Shown: positions 34,709-43,151, counted from the first letter of the stretch. The stretch is DNA of 64,000 nucleotides from Amycolatopsis regifaucium (GCF_001613935.1 NZ_LQCI01000034.1:907031-971030), one strand, 5' to 3'. Translations and numbers: made by a program. The notes: generated by a model from the sequence alone, not told the origin.

Positions 34709-36126
34709 CCGAGCGCCCGCTTCATGACCTTGCCCATGTCGTTGCGCGGCAGGGCCTCCAGATAACGGACCACCCGAGGTCGCTTGTGCGGCGACAGCAG
34801 GCGTGAGACGTGGTCGGCGAGTTCCGACTCCGTGGGGCGGTCCCCGTCGGGCACCACCCAGGCCACGATGCGCTCGCCGAGATCGTCGTCGGGCTCGCCG
34901 GTGACCGCGACCTCCGCGACACCGGGATGCTCCATGAGCGCGTTCTCGATCTCGCCCGCGCCGATCTTGTAGCCGCCGCTCTTGATCAGATCCGTCGCCT
35001 TCCGGCCGACGATCTTCACGTAGCCGGCCGCGTCGCGGGTCGCCATGTCGCCGGTCCGGAACCAGCCGTCGTCGAAGGCGGCTTCGGTCGCGTCGGGGCG
35101 ATTGAGGTATTCGGTGAACAGGTTCGGCCCGCGGACCTGGATCTCTCCGACGGTCTCGATCTCCTCGACGGGATTCCCGGCTTCGTCCACGAGACGCAGG
35201 TTGACGCCGCTCAGCGGGACGCCGACGGTGCCGGGGACACGCTCGCCGTCGGCGCGGACGCTGGTGTTCATCAGCGTCTCGGTCATCCCGTAGCGCTCGA
35301 TCACGTGCTGGCCGGTCGCCGCGGTGATGCGCTGGTGGTCGTGGACCGGGAGCGCGGCCGACCCGGAGACGAGCAGCCGGGCGCCGCTCAGCGCCTCGGC
35401 GAGCGACGGGTTGTCGGCGACTTCGGCGGCGATGCGGTGATACATGGTCGGGACGCCGAACATCATCGTCGCCCCGGTCGCGAGTTCGCGGGCGGCGCCT
35501 TCCGTGGAGAACCGGCCGAGATGCCGGACCGAGCCGCCACGCCGGAGCGGTCCGAGGATGCCGAGGATCAGGCCGTGCACGTGGAACAGCGGGAGACCGT
35601 GCACGAGGACGTCGTCGGCTGTCCATTCCCAGGCGTCTTCGAGCGCGTCGAGGGTGGTCGAGATCGCGCGGCGGGGGAGGACGACGCCCTTCGGCGGGCC
35701 GGTGGTGCCGGAGGTGTAGACGATCAGCGCCGGCGCTTCGACGTCCGGTTCCGCGGGGAGATCGACGGCTGCGCCTTCGAGGGTGATGTCGCGTCGTGGC
35801 AGGCCGTCGAGACCGGAGGGCAGGTCGGCGCCCGGTTCGGCGAGTACGAGGACGGGTTCGCTGTCGGCGAGGATGTGGGCGAGTTCGCGCTCGCCGATCT
35901 TCGGGTTGAGCGGGATGGCGGGGACGCCGGCGAGCAGGGCGGCGATCACGGCGACGCTGGTGTGCACAGTCGGGGTGGCCCAGACGGCGACACGGCCGCT
36001 CGGCAGGTCACGGGCGAGCGTGCCGGCGACGGCGGCGAGGTCGGCGTAGGTCAGGGAGGTGCCGCCGAAGCGGAGGGCCTCCTTGTCGCCGCCGCTCGCG
36101 AGCGTGGGGAACAACCGATCGGGCAC
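34705..36126 (-). CDS. Malonyl-CoA synthetase (MatB-type acyl-CoA ligase)
   Basis: 473 residues, ANL superfamily. YTSGTTGPPKGVVLPRRA, the MatB-like LPLFHVHGLILGILGPLRRG, FGVPTMYHR, ERYGMTET and GWFRTGDMA are visible. The closest family by eye is MatB, which makes malonyl- or methylmalonyl-CoA from the acid. The GTG has AGGAGG 8 bases upstream. Coupled to a carboxyltransferase gene, it may serve extender-unit supply or, in reverse, malonate use (inference). Confidence 0.88.
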   Translation of the reverse strand: MPDRLFPTLASGGDKEALRFGGTSLTYADLAAVAGTLARDLPSGRVAVWATPTVHTSVAVIAALLAGVPAIPLNPKIGERELAHILADSEPVLVLAEPGADLPSGLDGLPRRDITLEGAAVDLPAEPDVEAPALIVYTSGTTGPPKGVVLPRRAISTTLDALEDAWEWTADDVLVHGLPLFHVHGLILGILGPLRRGGSVRHLGRFSTEGAARELATGATMMFGVPTMYHRIAAEVADNPSLAEALSGARLLVSGSAALPVHDHQRITAATGQHVIERYGMTETLMNTSVRADGERVPGTVGVPLSGVNLRLVDEAGNPVEEIETVGEIQVRGPNLFTEYLNRPDATEAAFDDGWFRTGDMATRDAAGYVKIVGRKATDLIKSGGYKIGAGEIENALMEHPGVAEVAVTGEPDDDLGERIVAWVVPDGDRPTESELADHVSRLLSPHKRPRVVRYLEALPRNDMGKVMKRALG

Positions 36127-36238
36127 CGTGTGACCTCCTGCTCGACTCCACCGGCCGGGGCGCGTGGATCGAGGGCCCCTCGCTGGACCGTACCGCGCTA
36201 TCCGCCCCCACCTCTGCGACCCGCTTCACACCCGCCCC

Positions 36239-36379
36239 GGATCGCGATTAGGGGGCGAAAGTCGCTCTGGCGCCGGGACCGCGGGAGCGACTTTCGCCCC
36301 CTGATCGCGATCCGGTGGCGGGGGAGCGGGCGGGGGAAGCGGCACGGCAGCGGAGCGCGTTCAGCCCGCTAAACGCGAC
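36239..36379 (+). repeat. Inverted pair plus single dispersed element before tsaB
   Basis: 36239-36266 and 36286-36313 are 28-base inverted copies with one mismatch (GGATCGCGATTAG then GGGGCGAAAGTCGCT). A single copy at 36354-36379 reads GCGCGTTCAGC-CC-GCTAAACGCGAC. This 36127-36408 gap holds nothing else except the tsaB promoter. Confidence 0.88.
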
Positions 36380-36394
36380 GCGGGGGTCTGGTCG

Positions 36395-36400
36395 TAGGCT
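36395..36400 (+). promoter_or_regulatory. Probable -10 of leaderless tsaB
   Basis: TAGGCT, 8 bases before GTG 36409; the same box and spacing occur before glmS. Supports GTG 36409 over TTG 36400. Confidence 0.4.
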
Positions 36401-36408
36401 TGGTAACC

Positions 36409-37068
36409 GTGCTGGTACTGGCCATCGACACCTCGACCCCGGCGGTCACCGCAGGCCTCGTCGCCCTGGACGGCGACGCGCTCGAATCCCGCGGCGACCG
36501 CGTCACGGTCGACCCCCGCGCGCACGGCGAGCTGATCACGCCCCACGCCCTCGAAGCGGTCAAGGCCGCGGGCGTCACGCTCCGCGACCTCGACGCCATC
36601 GTCTGCGGCGTCGGCCCCGGCCCCTTCACCGGCCTCCGCGCCGGCATGGCGACCGCCGCCTCGCTCGCCCACGCGCTCGGCATCCCGGCCCACCCGGTTT
36701 GCAGCCTCGACGCGATCGCCGCCGACGTCGCCCCCGGCGAAGCGCCGTTCCTCGTCCTCACCGACGCGAGGCGCCGCGAGGTCTACTGGGCCGCGTACGC
36801 CGCCGACGGCTCTCGCACCGACGGCCCGCACGTTCAGCGCCCAGCCGAACTCGAAACCACCGTCAAGGTCGCGGCGGGCGACGGCGCGCTTCTCTACGCG
36901 GACGCCCTCGGCGTCCAGCCGATCGAGCCGCGCTTCCCGTCACCTCTCGGACTGGTCAAGGCGGCTCGCAAGGACTTCGGAAGCGAGCCCGCCCCGCTCA
37001 CACCTCTCTACCTCCGCCGCCCCGACGCCGTCGAGCCGGCCGCGCGCAAGAAGGTGACCTCGCCGTGA
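36409..37068 (+). CDS. tsaB: tRNA threonylcarbamoyladenosine biosynthesis protein TsaB
   Basis: 219 residues from GTG 36409 (MLVLAIDTSTPAVTAGLV). GPGPFTGLRAGMA is the family signature. It is the scaffold partner of TsaD in the t6A pathway. The stop overlaps rimI (GTGA). Confidence 0.93.
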   Translation: MLVLAIDTSTPAVTAGLVALDGDALESRGDRVTVDPRAHGELITPHALEAVKAAGVTLRDLDAIVCGVGPGPFTGLRAGMATAASLAHALGIPAHPVCSLDAIAADVAPGEAPFLVLTDARRREVYWAAYAADGSRTDGPHVQRPAELETTVKVAAGDGALLYADALGVQPIEPRFPSPLGLVKAARKDFGSEPAPLTPLYLRRPDAVEPAARKKVTSP

Positions 37069-37544
37069 GGCTGGAACCCTTGCACCGCAAGGATATCCGT
37101 CGCTGTGTCGAGATCGAGAAGATCCTCTTTCCCGGGGATTCGCCGTGGAGCGCCTACGCCTTCCACGCGGAACTCGACGCGGGCGGTCACTATCTCGTGG
37201 CACGCCCGGACGAAAGCGACGAGGTCATCGGTTACGCCGGTCTCGCCATCGTCGGCCGCCGCGGCGACTACGAGACGAGCATCCACACGATCGGCGTCGA
37301 CCCGGCATGGCAGCGCACCGGGATCGGCACCGCGCTGCTGAAGGCGCTCCTCGACCGCGCCGACGAACTCGTCGCGCCGGTGTTCCTCGAAGTCCGTACC
37401 GACAACGAGGCGGCGATCGCGCTCTACGAGCGGCACGGTTTCGAACGCATCGGTCTCCGGAAGCGCTACTACCAGCCCTCCGGCGCCGACGCCTACACGA
37501 TGGCCCGTCCGCGGGCCCAGGTCCGAGACGAGGTGGCCGGCTGA
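37065..37544 (+). CDS. rimI: Ribosomal-protein-alanine N-acetyltransferase RimI
   Basis: 159 residues, GNAT fold. IHTIGVDPAWQRTGIGTALL is the acetyl-CoA-binding motif A and LEVRTDNEAAIALYERHGFE motif B. GTG start in the tsaB stop; TGATG overlap with tsaD. Usual tsaB-rimI-tsaD order. Confidence 0.93.
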   Translation: MRLEPLHRKDIRRCVEIEKILFPGDSPWSAYAFHAELDAGGHYLVARPDESDEVIGYAGLAIVGRRGDYETSIHTIGVDPAWQRTGIGTALLKALLDRADELVAPVFLEVRTDNEAAIALYERHGFERIGLRKRYYQPSGADAYTMARPRAQVRDEVAG

Positions 37545-38590
37545 TGCCGCGCATCATCATGGGCATCGAAAGTTCGTGCGACGAGACCGGTGTCGGGCTC
37601 GTCCGCCTGCACGACGACAACACGGTCGAACTCCTCGCCGACGAGGTCGCCTCCAGCGTGGACCAGCACGCCCGCTTCGGCGGCGTCGTCCCCGAGGTCG
37701 CCAGCCGCGCGCATCTGGAAGCGATGGTCCCGACCGTCGAACGCGCCTTCGCCACGGCCGGACTGAAACTGTCCGATGTGGACGCGATCGCGGTCACCGC
37801 CGGACCCGGTCTCGCCGGGGCGCTGCTGGTGGGTGTCGCCGCGGCCAAGGCGTACGCCGCCGCGCTCGACATCCCGCTCTACGGCGTCAACCATCTGGCC
37901 GGGCACATCGCGGTCGACACGCTCCAGCACGGACCGTTGCCCGAACGCTGCCTCGCGCTGCTCGTCTCCGGCGGGCATACGCAATTGCTGCTGGTGGACG
38001 ACATCGCGGCTGAGATCACCGAACTCGGGTCCACTGTGGACGACGCGGCGGGTGAGGCCTACGACAAGGTCGCCCGCGTTCTCGGCCTGCCTTACCCGGG
38101 CGGCCCGCCCATCGACAAGGCCGCCAAGAACGGTGACGGCGCGGCCATCGCGTTCCCTCGCGGGATGACCGGGCCGCGCGACGCCAAGTTCGACTTCTCC
38201 TTCTCCGGCCTGAAAACCGCCGTCGCTCGCTGGGTGGAAGACGCCGAACGCCGCGGCGAGGAGATCCCTGTCGACGACGTCGCCGCTTCGTTCCAGGAGG
38301 CCGTCGCCGACGTTCTCACCATGAAGGCGATCCGCGCTGCCAAGGAACACGGCGTGGACACGCTGGTGATTTCCGGTGGTGTGGCGGCGAATTCGCGCCT
38401 GTCCGAACTCGCCGCCGAGCGCTGCGCCGAGGCTGGTCTCCACCTGCGCGTCCCGCGACCCCGGCTGTGCACGGACAACGGCGCGATGATCGCCGCGCTC
38501 GGCGCGCATGTGGTCGCCGCCGGACGGCCGCCGGCATCGCTCGACTTCTCCGCCAACCCGGCGCTTCCGGTCCAGATCGTCTCGATCTAA
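37544..38590 (+). CDS. tsaD: tRNA N6-threonylcarbamoyladenosine transferase TsaD
   Basis: 348 residues, full length. GIESSCDETGVGLV, metal-binding HLAGHI (HxxxH, in YGVNHLAGHIAVD), SGGHTQLLLV, SGLKTAVARW and SGGVAANSRL are all present. It transfers threonylcarbamoyl to A37 with TsaB and TsaE. The 3' end overlaps the convergent wecB-like gene by four bases, with no room for a terminator. Confidence 0.96.
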   Translation: MPRIIMGIESSCDETGVGLVRLHDDNTVELLADEVASSVDQHARFGGVVPEVASRAHLEAMVPTVERAFATAGLKLSDVDAIAVTAGPGLAGALLVGVAAAKAYAAALDIPLYGVNHLAGHIAVDTLQHGPLPERCLALLVSGGHTQLLLVDDIAAEITELGSTVDDAAGEAYDKVARVLGLPYPGGPPIDKAAKNGDGAAIAFPRGMTGPRDAKFDFSFSGLKTAVARWVEDAERRGEEIPVDDVAASFQEAVADVLTMKAIRAAKEHGVDTLVISGGVAANSRLSELAAERCAEAGLHLRVPRPRLCTDNGAMIAALGAHVVAAGRPPASLDFSANPALPVQIVSI

Positions 38591-39738
38591 CGCGTTTCGG
38601 CGGCGGTGCGCGGCGCGGGCGCGAGATCGAGCAGCTCTTCCAGCGCCGCCACCGTCAACGCGGCCGCATTGCCGTCACCGTAAGGGTTTCCGGCGTGCGT
38701 CGGGTGGAGATCGCCGCGCAGGATCTTGGCCGCGGTGTCGGCGATGAGCCCGGTGTCCGTCCCGACCAGCCACGCGCAGCCGGCCTCGATGGCCTCGCGC
38801 CGTTCGGTGACGTCGCGAAGCACGAGGACGGGCGTGCCGAACGTCGGCGCTTCTTCCTGGATACCGCCGGAATCGGTCAGGACCAGCTCGGCGAGCCGTA
38901 GCGCGCGCACGAGATCGGGATACTCGAGCGGCTCGGTGATCGTCACCCGCGGCGTCCCGCCGAGCGCGGTCAGGACCTGCTCCCGCACGGCCGGATTGGG
39001 ATGCACCGGGAACAGCACCTGGACGTCGCTGTGCTCCGCGACGATCAGTTCGATGGCCGCGAGCGTGCGGCTCAGCGGCTCGCCCCAGGACTCGCGCCGG
39101 TGCGACGTGACGAGGACGAGACGTTCGTTCGCCTCGGCGATTTCCATCTCCAGCAACGCGAGCGCGGTGTCCCTGGCGGGCAGATCGCGCTCGGCGATCG
39201 CGATGACGGCGTCGACGACGGTGTTGCCGGTGACCGCGATCCGTTGCCGCGGAACACCTTCCGCGCGCAGCGCGGCCGCGGCACCCGGCGTCGGAGCGAG
39301 ATGCAGGGCGGCGATCCGCGAGATCATCTGCCGGGTGCCCTCTTCGGGGAACGGCGCCGCGAGATCGTGCGTGCGCAGTCCCGCTTCCAGGTGCACGACC
39401 GGGATGCCCAGCCAGAACGCGGCGAGCGCGCCCGCCAGCCCGGTGGTGGTGTCGCCTTGCACGACGACCGCCGCCGGTGCGACCTGACGCAGCAACCGAT
39501 CGAGTGCGGGCAGCAGCCCGGAGACCAGCTCCGCCTGCGAGCCCGTGTCCCGGGGCGGGGTGTCGAGCCAGGCGTCGACCGGCAGACCGAACGGGGCCAG
39601 CGCCTGCTCGACCATGCCCTGATGCTGTCCACTGTGGACGACGAGGGGTCGTAGGCGCGGGTGTTCCGCCAGTGCCAGTGCCAGCGGCGCGAGCTTGACC
39701 GCTTCCGGCCGGGTCCCGGCCAGCAACATCACATCCAC
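38587..39738 (-). CDS. wecB: UDP-N-acetylglucosamine 2-epimerase (non-hydrolysing)
   Basis: 383 residues from GTG 39738 (GAGGAG 9 bases upstream). GTRPEAVKLAPL, VVHSGQHQGMV, QGDTTTGLAGALAAF, HLEAGLRTHD, TSHRRESWGEPL and LTDSGGIQEEAPTFGTPVLV are typical. It makes UDP-ManNAc for cell-surface glycans. It lies next to an anchor/exosortase/glycosyltransferase locus, which may use such sugars (inference). Confidence 0.93.
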   Translation of the reverse strand: MDVMLLAGTRPEAVKLAPLALALAEHPRLRPLVVHSGQHQGMVEQALAPFGLPVDAWLDTPPRDTGSQAELVSGLLPALDRLLRQVAPAAVVVQGDTTTGLAGALAAFWLGIPVVHLEAGLRTHDLAAPFPEEGTRQMISRIAALHLAPTPGAAAALRAEGVPRQRIAVTGNTVVDAVIAIAERDLPARDTALALLEMEIAEANERLVLVTSHRRESWGEPLSRTLAAIELIVAEHSDVQVLFPVHPNPAVREQVLTALGGTPRVTITEPLEYPDLVRALRLAELVLTDSGGIQEEAPTFGTPVLVLRDVTERREAIEAGCAWLVGTDTGLIADTAAKILRGDLHPTHAGNPYGDGNAAALTVAALEELLDLAPAPRTAAETR

Positions 39739-39788
39739 GCGTTCGCGCTCCTCATCCACGATTTCGAGTGTCCCGGAGAAACCCGGTG

Positions 39789-39827
39789 ACGGCCGCCGGC
39801 GTGCGAGGGGCCCACGCCGGCGGCCGT
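39789..39827. terminator. Strong hairpin between the small anchor-like gene and wecB
   Basis: 15-base stem ACGGCCGCCGGCGTG / CACGCCGGCGGCCGT with a 9-base loop. It follows the stop of the minus-strand 39843-40022 gene by 15 bases, so it probably terminates that unit. Confidence 0.65.
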
Positions 39828-39842
39828 TCTCCCCGGGGAGCG

Positions 39843-40022
39843 TCAGCTCCCCGCCTTGCCGAGCCGTTTCGTACGGCGGTAGCCGGCGATGACCGCGATG
39901 GTTCCGAGAACCAGCAGGATCACGCCGACCGCGAGCCACCAGCCGACATCGGCCCCGGTGGCGGCGAGGGCACCGACCCCACCACCGGCGACGCCGACTC
40001 CGGCGCCAGGCACCTTGTACAT
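39843..40022 (-). CDS. 59-residue anchor-like peptide (LAATG motif, one membrane helix, basic tail)
   Basis: ATG TAC AAG GTG CCT... to TGA; weak GAGG site upstream. The product is MYKVPGAGVGVAGGGVGALA, then ATGADVGWWLAVGVILLVLG, then TIAVIAGYRRTKRLGKAGS. The order Gly-rich stretch, LAATG, hydrophobic helix, RR-K-R tail is that of a sorting signal. There is no N-terminal signal peptide or passenger domain. It lies 21 bases downstream of the anchor-type protein gene and opposite an exosortase-family gene. It is too short for many gene finders. It could be a free anchor, a regulatory small membrane protein, or the remnant of a larger surface protein. Confidence 0.65.
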   Translation of the reverse strand: MYKVPGAGVGVAGGGVGALAATGADVGWWLAVGVILLVLGTIAVIAGYRRTKRLGKAGS

Positions 40023-40043
40023 TTCGGCCTCACTTCACCCAGG

Positions 40044-40820
40044 TCAGGCGGTGGTCGCGGAACGACGGCCGCGGACGACGCGGATGCCGACCGGAACGGC
40101 GACGGCACCGAGCAGACCGAGACCGATCCACAGTCCGGCGCCCGAAGCGAGCGGCACGGGCAGGCCGGCCGGACCGCAGGTGGCCGAGGAGATGATCACG
40201 TCACCGGAGCCGAGCGGGTTGAGCGCCCCGCCGAGCAGCTTCACGTGGACCGCGTTGACGGTCAGGCTGCCGTCGTTGTTCTTGATCTGTTCGTTCAGGA
40301 TGATCGTCGCGACGTTGACGTTGCCGAGACCCACCTTCACCTGCGTGTTCGGCGCCGGCGTGGAGTCGACCGCGCCCGCGCTGCCGAGGTTCGCGCCGAC
40401 CAGGTTCGTCGCGCCCTGCACACCTTTCTGGGTCGCGGTGCAGGTGGCTTCGACGACCTTGATGCCGACGTCGCCGAGCGCGCCCTTGAGCAGCGGCAAG
40501 CCGACGTCGGCGGTGCTGGCCTTGGCCGTCACGGCACCGGAGTTGTCGTCGCGTTTGGCTTCGGTGTTGATCGCGCCCGCGGTGAGCACACCGGTGAGGT
40601 TGACCTTCGCGAGGCTGTTGGTGGTCGGCCCGGAGGTCTTCGCTTCGGCGAGCGGCCCGGCCTGCACCGCGTCGAGGCCGAGGAGCTTCACATCGACCTT
40701 GACGCCATACGCGGAGCCGTCACCGGGGGCCGCCGAGGCAGGCGCCGCACCGGCGAGAGCCACGCTCGCCACCACAGCGGCGAGCACTCCGCCTCGTCGC
40801 AAGAGGTGCGTGTTCTTCAA
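40044..40820 (-). CDS. Secreted, C-terminally anchored protein (choice-of-anchor P-like)
   Basis: 258 residues from TTG 40820 (GGAGG 5 bases upstream). A clear signal peptide (KNTHLLRRGGVLAAVVASVA then LAGAAPASA) leads a beta-rich extracellular domain with paired cysteines (EATCTAT and SSATCGPAG) and ends PLASGAGLWIGLGLLGAVAV plus a helix and RRSATTA tail. The domain and ending resemble the choice-of-anchor P family. The exosortase-family gene divergent to it and the small LAATG peptide after it suggest a processed surface protein. Confidence 0.75.
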   Translation of the reverse strand: MKNTHLLRRGGVLAAVVASVALAGAAPASAAPGDGSAYGVKVDVKLLGLDAVQAGPLAEAKTSGPTTNSLAKVNLTGVLTAGAINTEAKRDDNSGAVTAKASTADVGLPLLKGALGDVGIKVVEATCTATQKGVQGATNLVGANLGSAGAVDSTPAPNTQVKVGLGNVNVATIILNEQIKNNDGSLTVNAVHVKLLGGALNPLGSGDVIISSATCGPAGLPVPLASGAGLWIGLGLLGAVAVPVGIRVVRGRRSATTA

Positions 40821-41194
40821 CTGGTCCTCCGAATTGATTCGTGGGGGTTCTCTCGACTGCGGCCGGCCCATGGGCACAACCGTCGGACGAATCCTCAGCT
40901 GGCCTGATTCGGCTAGCGGATCGTCTATCGGCGAGTGTTTCCGAAATGGCACAGAAAAGGGTAGAGGATCACCTGATCGGGTGACCTTGGGTAGATTTAC
41001 CGCACCTCATGGATAGGGTCACTCGTTCGGCCTAGTCAGTTTCTCCACGATCGTGCCGAAAGCGTCCACGATCAGGTCGGAATCGCGAACCCCGGTCGAA
41101 AGGGCCGCTTCTCGCTGACTTACTCTCGTCGGCGAGGTCCCTGTCCGCTTCGCCGACTCCCTGTCGTCCGCTGCGTCTTTCCTGAGAGGTCACC
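40821..41194 (+). promoter_or_regulatory. Divergent promoter region with 21-base-spaced direct repeats
   Basis: 374 bases between the anchored protein and exosortase-family genes. TCCACGATC occurs at 41044-41052 and 41065-41073, 21 bases apart (two helical turns), a plausible regulator site. An imperfect dyad GGATCACC-TGATC-GGGTGACC lies near 40967-40987. No gene or palindromic element seen. Confidence 0.5.
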
Positions 41195-41749
41195 GTGGCC
41201 GTTGCGAGCGCTCCTTTGCCGAGTTCCAGCCGGTTTCCGCCGCGTGTGGCGGTGCTGGCGGTGCTCGCCGTCGCGGTCGGCCTCGTGCTGGCCGAACGCC
41301 TGTACCGGGTGTTCGAAGTGCAGCTTTCCGGGCTGCTACTGAGGGTTATCACCACATCGGGTGTCTTCGTCGCCAGTGAACGCGAGACTGTCTACTTTGG
41401 GTTGTCCGGCGATACTCCACTCGGGTTAAGAATGACGCCGGAATGCTCTTCGGCATTCATGTTGCTGCCGCTTTTGTTGGTGACGGCCGTCATGTTGTAT
41501 TTCCGTCCGAAAAATGCGAAGAGGCTGTTCTTTTCGTTGACGATTTCCGCGATAGTGGTCGTCCTTGTCAATCAGATGAGGGTTTTGGCGATCGTCGGGC
41601 TCGTGAACTGGCTCGGGGTGGACGAAGGTTATTACTGGGGTCATACCCTGCTCGGTTCGATGGTCAGCGTCCTCGGCGGCGCGGTCGCCCTCGTGCTGTT
41701 CGTCTGGTTGAGCACCCGGAAGCCTCGGGCCGAGCGGGGGGCCGCCTGA
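41195..41749 (+). CDS. Exosortase/archaeosortase family protein
   Basis: 184 residues, polytopic. The three conserved catalytic residues of the exosortase/archaeosortase family are visible in order: Cys84 in TPECSSAF, Arg129 in NQMRVLA, His150 in YYWGHTLLGS. Four to six membrane helices. The family cleaves and anchors proteins bearing C-terminal sorting signals. GTG start with GAGAGG. The stop overlaps the GT2 start (TGATG), so the two are coupled. Substrate probably the divergent 40044-40820 product and/or the 59-residue peptide; this is inference. Confidence 0.85.
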   Translation: MAVASAPLPSSSRFPPRVAVLAVLAVAVGLVLAERLYRVFEVQLSGLLLRVITTSGVFVASERETVYFGLSGDTPLGLRMTPECSSAFMLLPLLLVTAVMLYFRPKNAKRLFFSLTISAIVVVLVNQMRVLAIVGLVNWLGVDEGYYWGHTLLGSMVSVLGGAVALVLFVWLSTRKPRAERGAA

Positions 41750-43137
41750 TGGGCGCCGGGTCGATCAAGATCCTGCTCGCGATCACCCAGGCGTTCGCGC
41801 TCACCATGAGCGTCGCGTTCATCGTGTACGTGGTCGTGATCGTCGTGCCGTACCTGCGGCGCAAACCCGCGCCCGTCGGTGACGCCGACGACTTCACCTG
41901 GCACTTCTTCGTTCCGTGCCGCGACGAGCAGACCGTCATCCGCGAAACGGTGCGGTACCTGCGTTCGAGCTTCCGGCACGCGCACGTCTGGGTCGTCGAT
42001 GACGACTCCGAGGACCGCACCGCCAGGGTGGTGCGGTCGATCTGGCGGCGTAACGGCGGTTTCGACCCGTACCTGCACCTCGTTCCCCGCCGCCGTCCGG
42101 AGGCGCGGACGGGCAAGGGTGACGCGCTCAACGCCGCTTACCAGGCGCTCAACGACTGGATGGGCCCGGACGCGAGCCGTGACGACGTGGTCGTCGTGGT
42201 CGTCGACGCGGACGGCCGCCCGGCGGAGAACTGCCTCGAAGTGTGCGCGGCGGACCACCTGTTCGGCGACGAGACGATCGGCGCGGTGCAGCTCGACGTC
42301 TGGATGGGCAACGCGGGCACCCGTCCGCCGGGGAAGAACTGGTTCTCGCGGGCCTTCGGGCTGAAGCTGGCCCAGATGCAGGATCTCGAGTTCCGCACCG
42401 CTATCGCGGCGATCCAGACCTCGCGCGGGTTCACCGGCACGATCTCCATGGGCGGCAACGGTCAGTTCACCCGACTGTCCGCATTGGACTCCATCGCGGG
42501 TGAGGACGAGCAACCGTGGCGCGGTTCGCTGCTGGAGGATTTCGAACTCGGTGTGCACCTGCTGACCGCGGGCTGGCGGACCGGGTACACGCCGGACTCC
42601 CACGTGAAGCAGGAAGGTCTCTACAGCCTGCGGCGATTCCTGGTGCAGCGCACGCGCTGGGGCCAGGGCACGATGCAGTGTTCGCGGTATCTGCGGCGCA
42701 TCTGGGACTCGCCGCACGTGAGCACGCTGGGCGCGGCGGAGATGATGTACTACCTCGCGCAGCCGTGGATGCAGCTGCTCGGCTCGCTGCTGTACCCGAT
42801 CCCGTTCATCCTGCTGCTGGTCACCACCGCGGGGGATCCTGCGCGGGTCTGGACCTGGTTCGCCGACGACGGCGCGTGGATCCTGTTCGCGATCTACGGC
42901 TCGTTCGGCCTGCTGCCGTTCATCGTGTGGGGCCCGATCTATCAGTTCAAATGCCTCAAGAGCCGCAATCTCCTGCGCGGACTCGGGATGGGCTTCGCCT
43001 ACGCGCTCTACATCTACACGTTCTACATCACGTCGTGGCGGGCCTTGTTCCGCCTGGTGCGCGGCCGGAACGGCTGGTCGAAGACGCGGCGCAACACCGA
43101 GCACGCTCCCGGCGTCAAGGTCGCGCTGGACTCCTGA
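41749..43137 (+). CDS. Processive family 2 glycosyltransferase, membrane
   Basis: 462 residues. One N-terminal membrane helix (about 9-33), a cytosolic GT-A domain with DDDSEDRT, VVDADG (DxD), LLEDFELG and QRTRWGQG (QxxRW, the mark of processive polysaccharide synthases such as cellulose, chitin and hyaluronan synthases), then three or four C-terminal helices. Coupled to the exosortase-family gene. It may build a surface polysaccharide to which, or with which, the anchored protein is displayed (inference). Confidence 0.88.
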   Translation: MGAGSIKILLAITQAFALTMSVAFIVYVVVIVVPYLRRKPAPVGDADDFTWHFFVPCRDEQTVIRETVRYLRSSFRHAHVWVVDDDSEDRTARVVRSIWRRNGGFDPYLHLVPRRRPEARTGKGDALNAAYQALNDWMGPDASRDDVVVVVVDADGRPAENCLEVCAADHLFGDETIGAVQLDVWMGNAGTRPPGKNWFSRAFGLKLAQMQDLEFRTAIAAIQTSRGFTGTISMGGNGQFTRLSALDSIAGEDEQPWRGSLLEDFELGVHLLTAGWRTGYTPDSHVKQEGLYSLRRFLVQRTRWGQGTMQCSRYLRRIWDSPHVSTLGAAEMMYYLAQPWMQLLGSLLYPIPFILLLVTTAGDPARVWTWFADDGAWILFAIYGSFGLLPFIVWGPIYQFKCLKSRNLLRGLGMGFAYALYIYTFYITSWRALFRLVRGRNGWSKTRRNTEHAPGVKVALDS

Positions 43138-43151
43138 CCCAGCCCCGCCAC

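Noticed and set aside
33377..35626. A 749-codon minus frame covering the carboxyltransferase and part of the ligase
   Set aside because: Only the last 443 codons are the carboxyltransferase; the first part is an Arg-rich out-of-frame reading of the malonyl-CoA synthetase gene.
42000..43137. GT2 as a cellulose synthase (BcsA)
   Set aside because: It has the processive QxxRW motif but no PilZ domain and no bcs partners; the polymer cannot be named.
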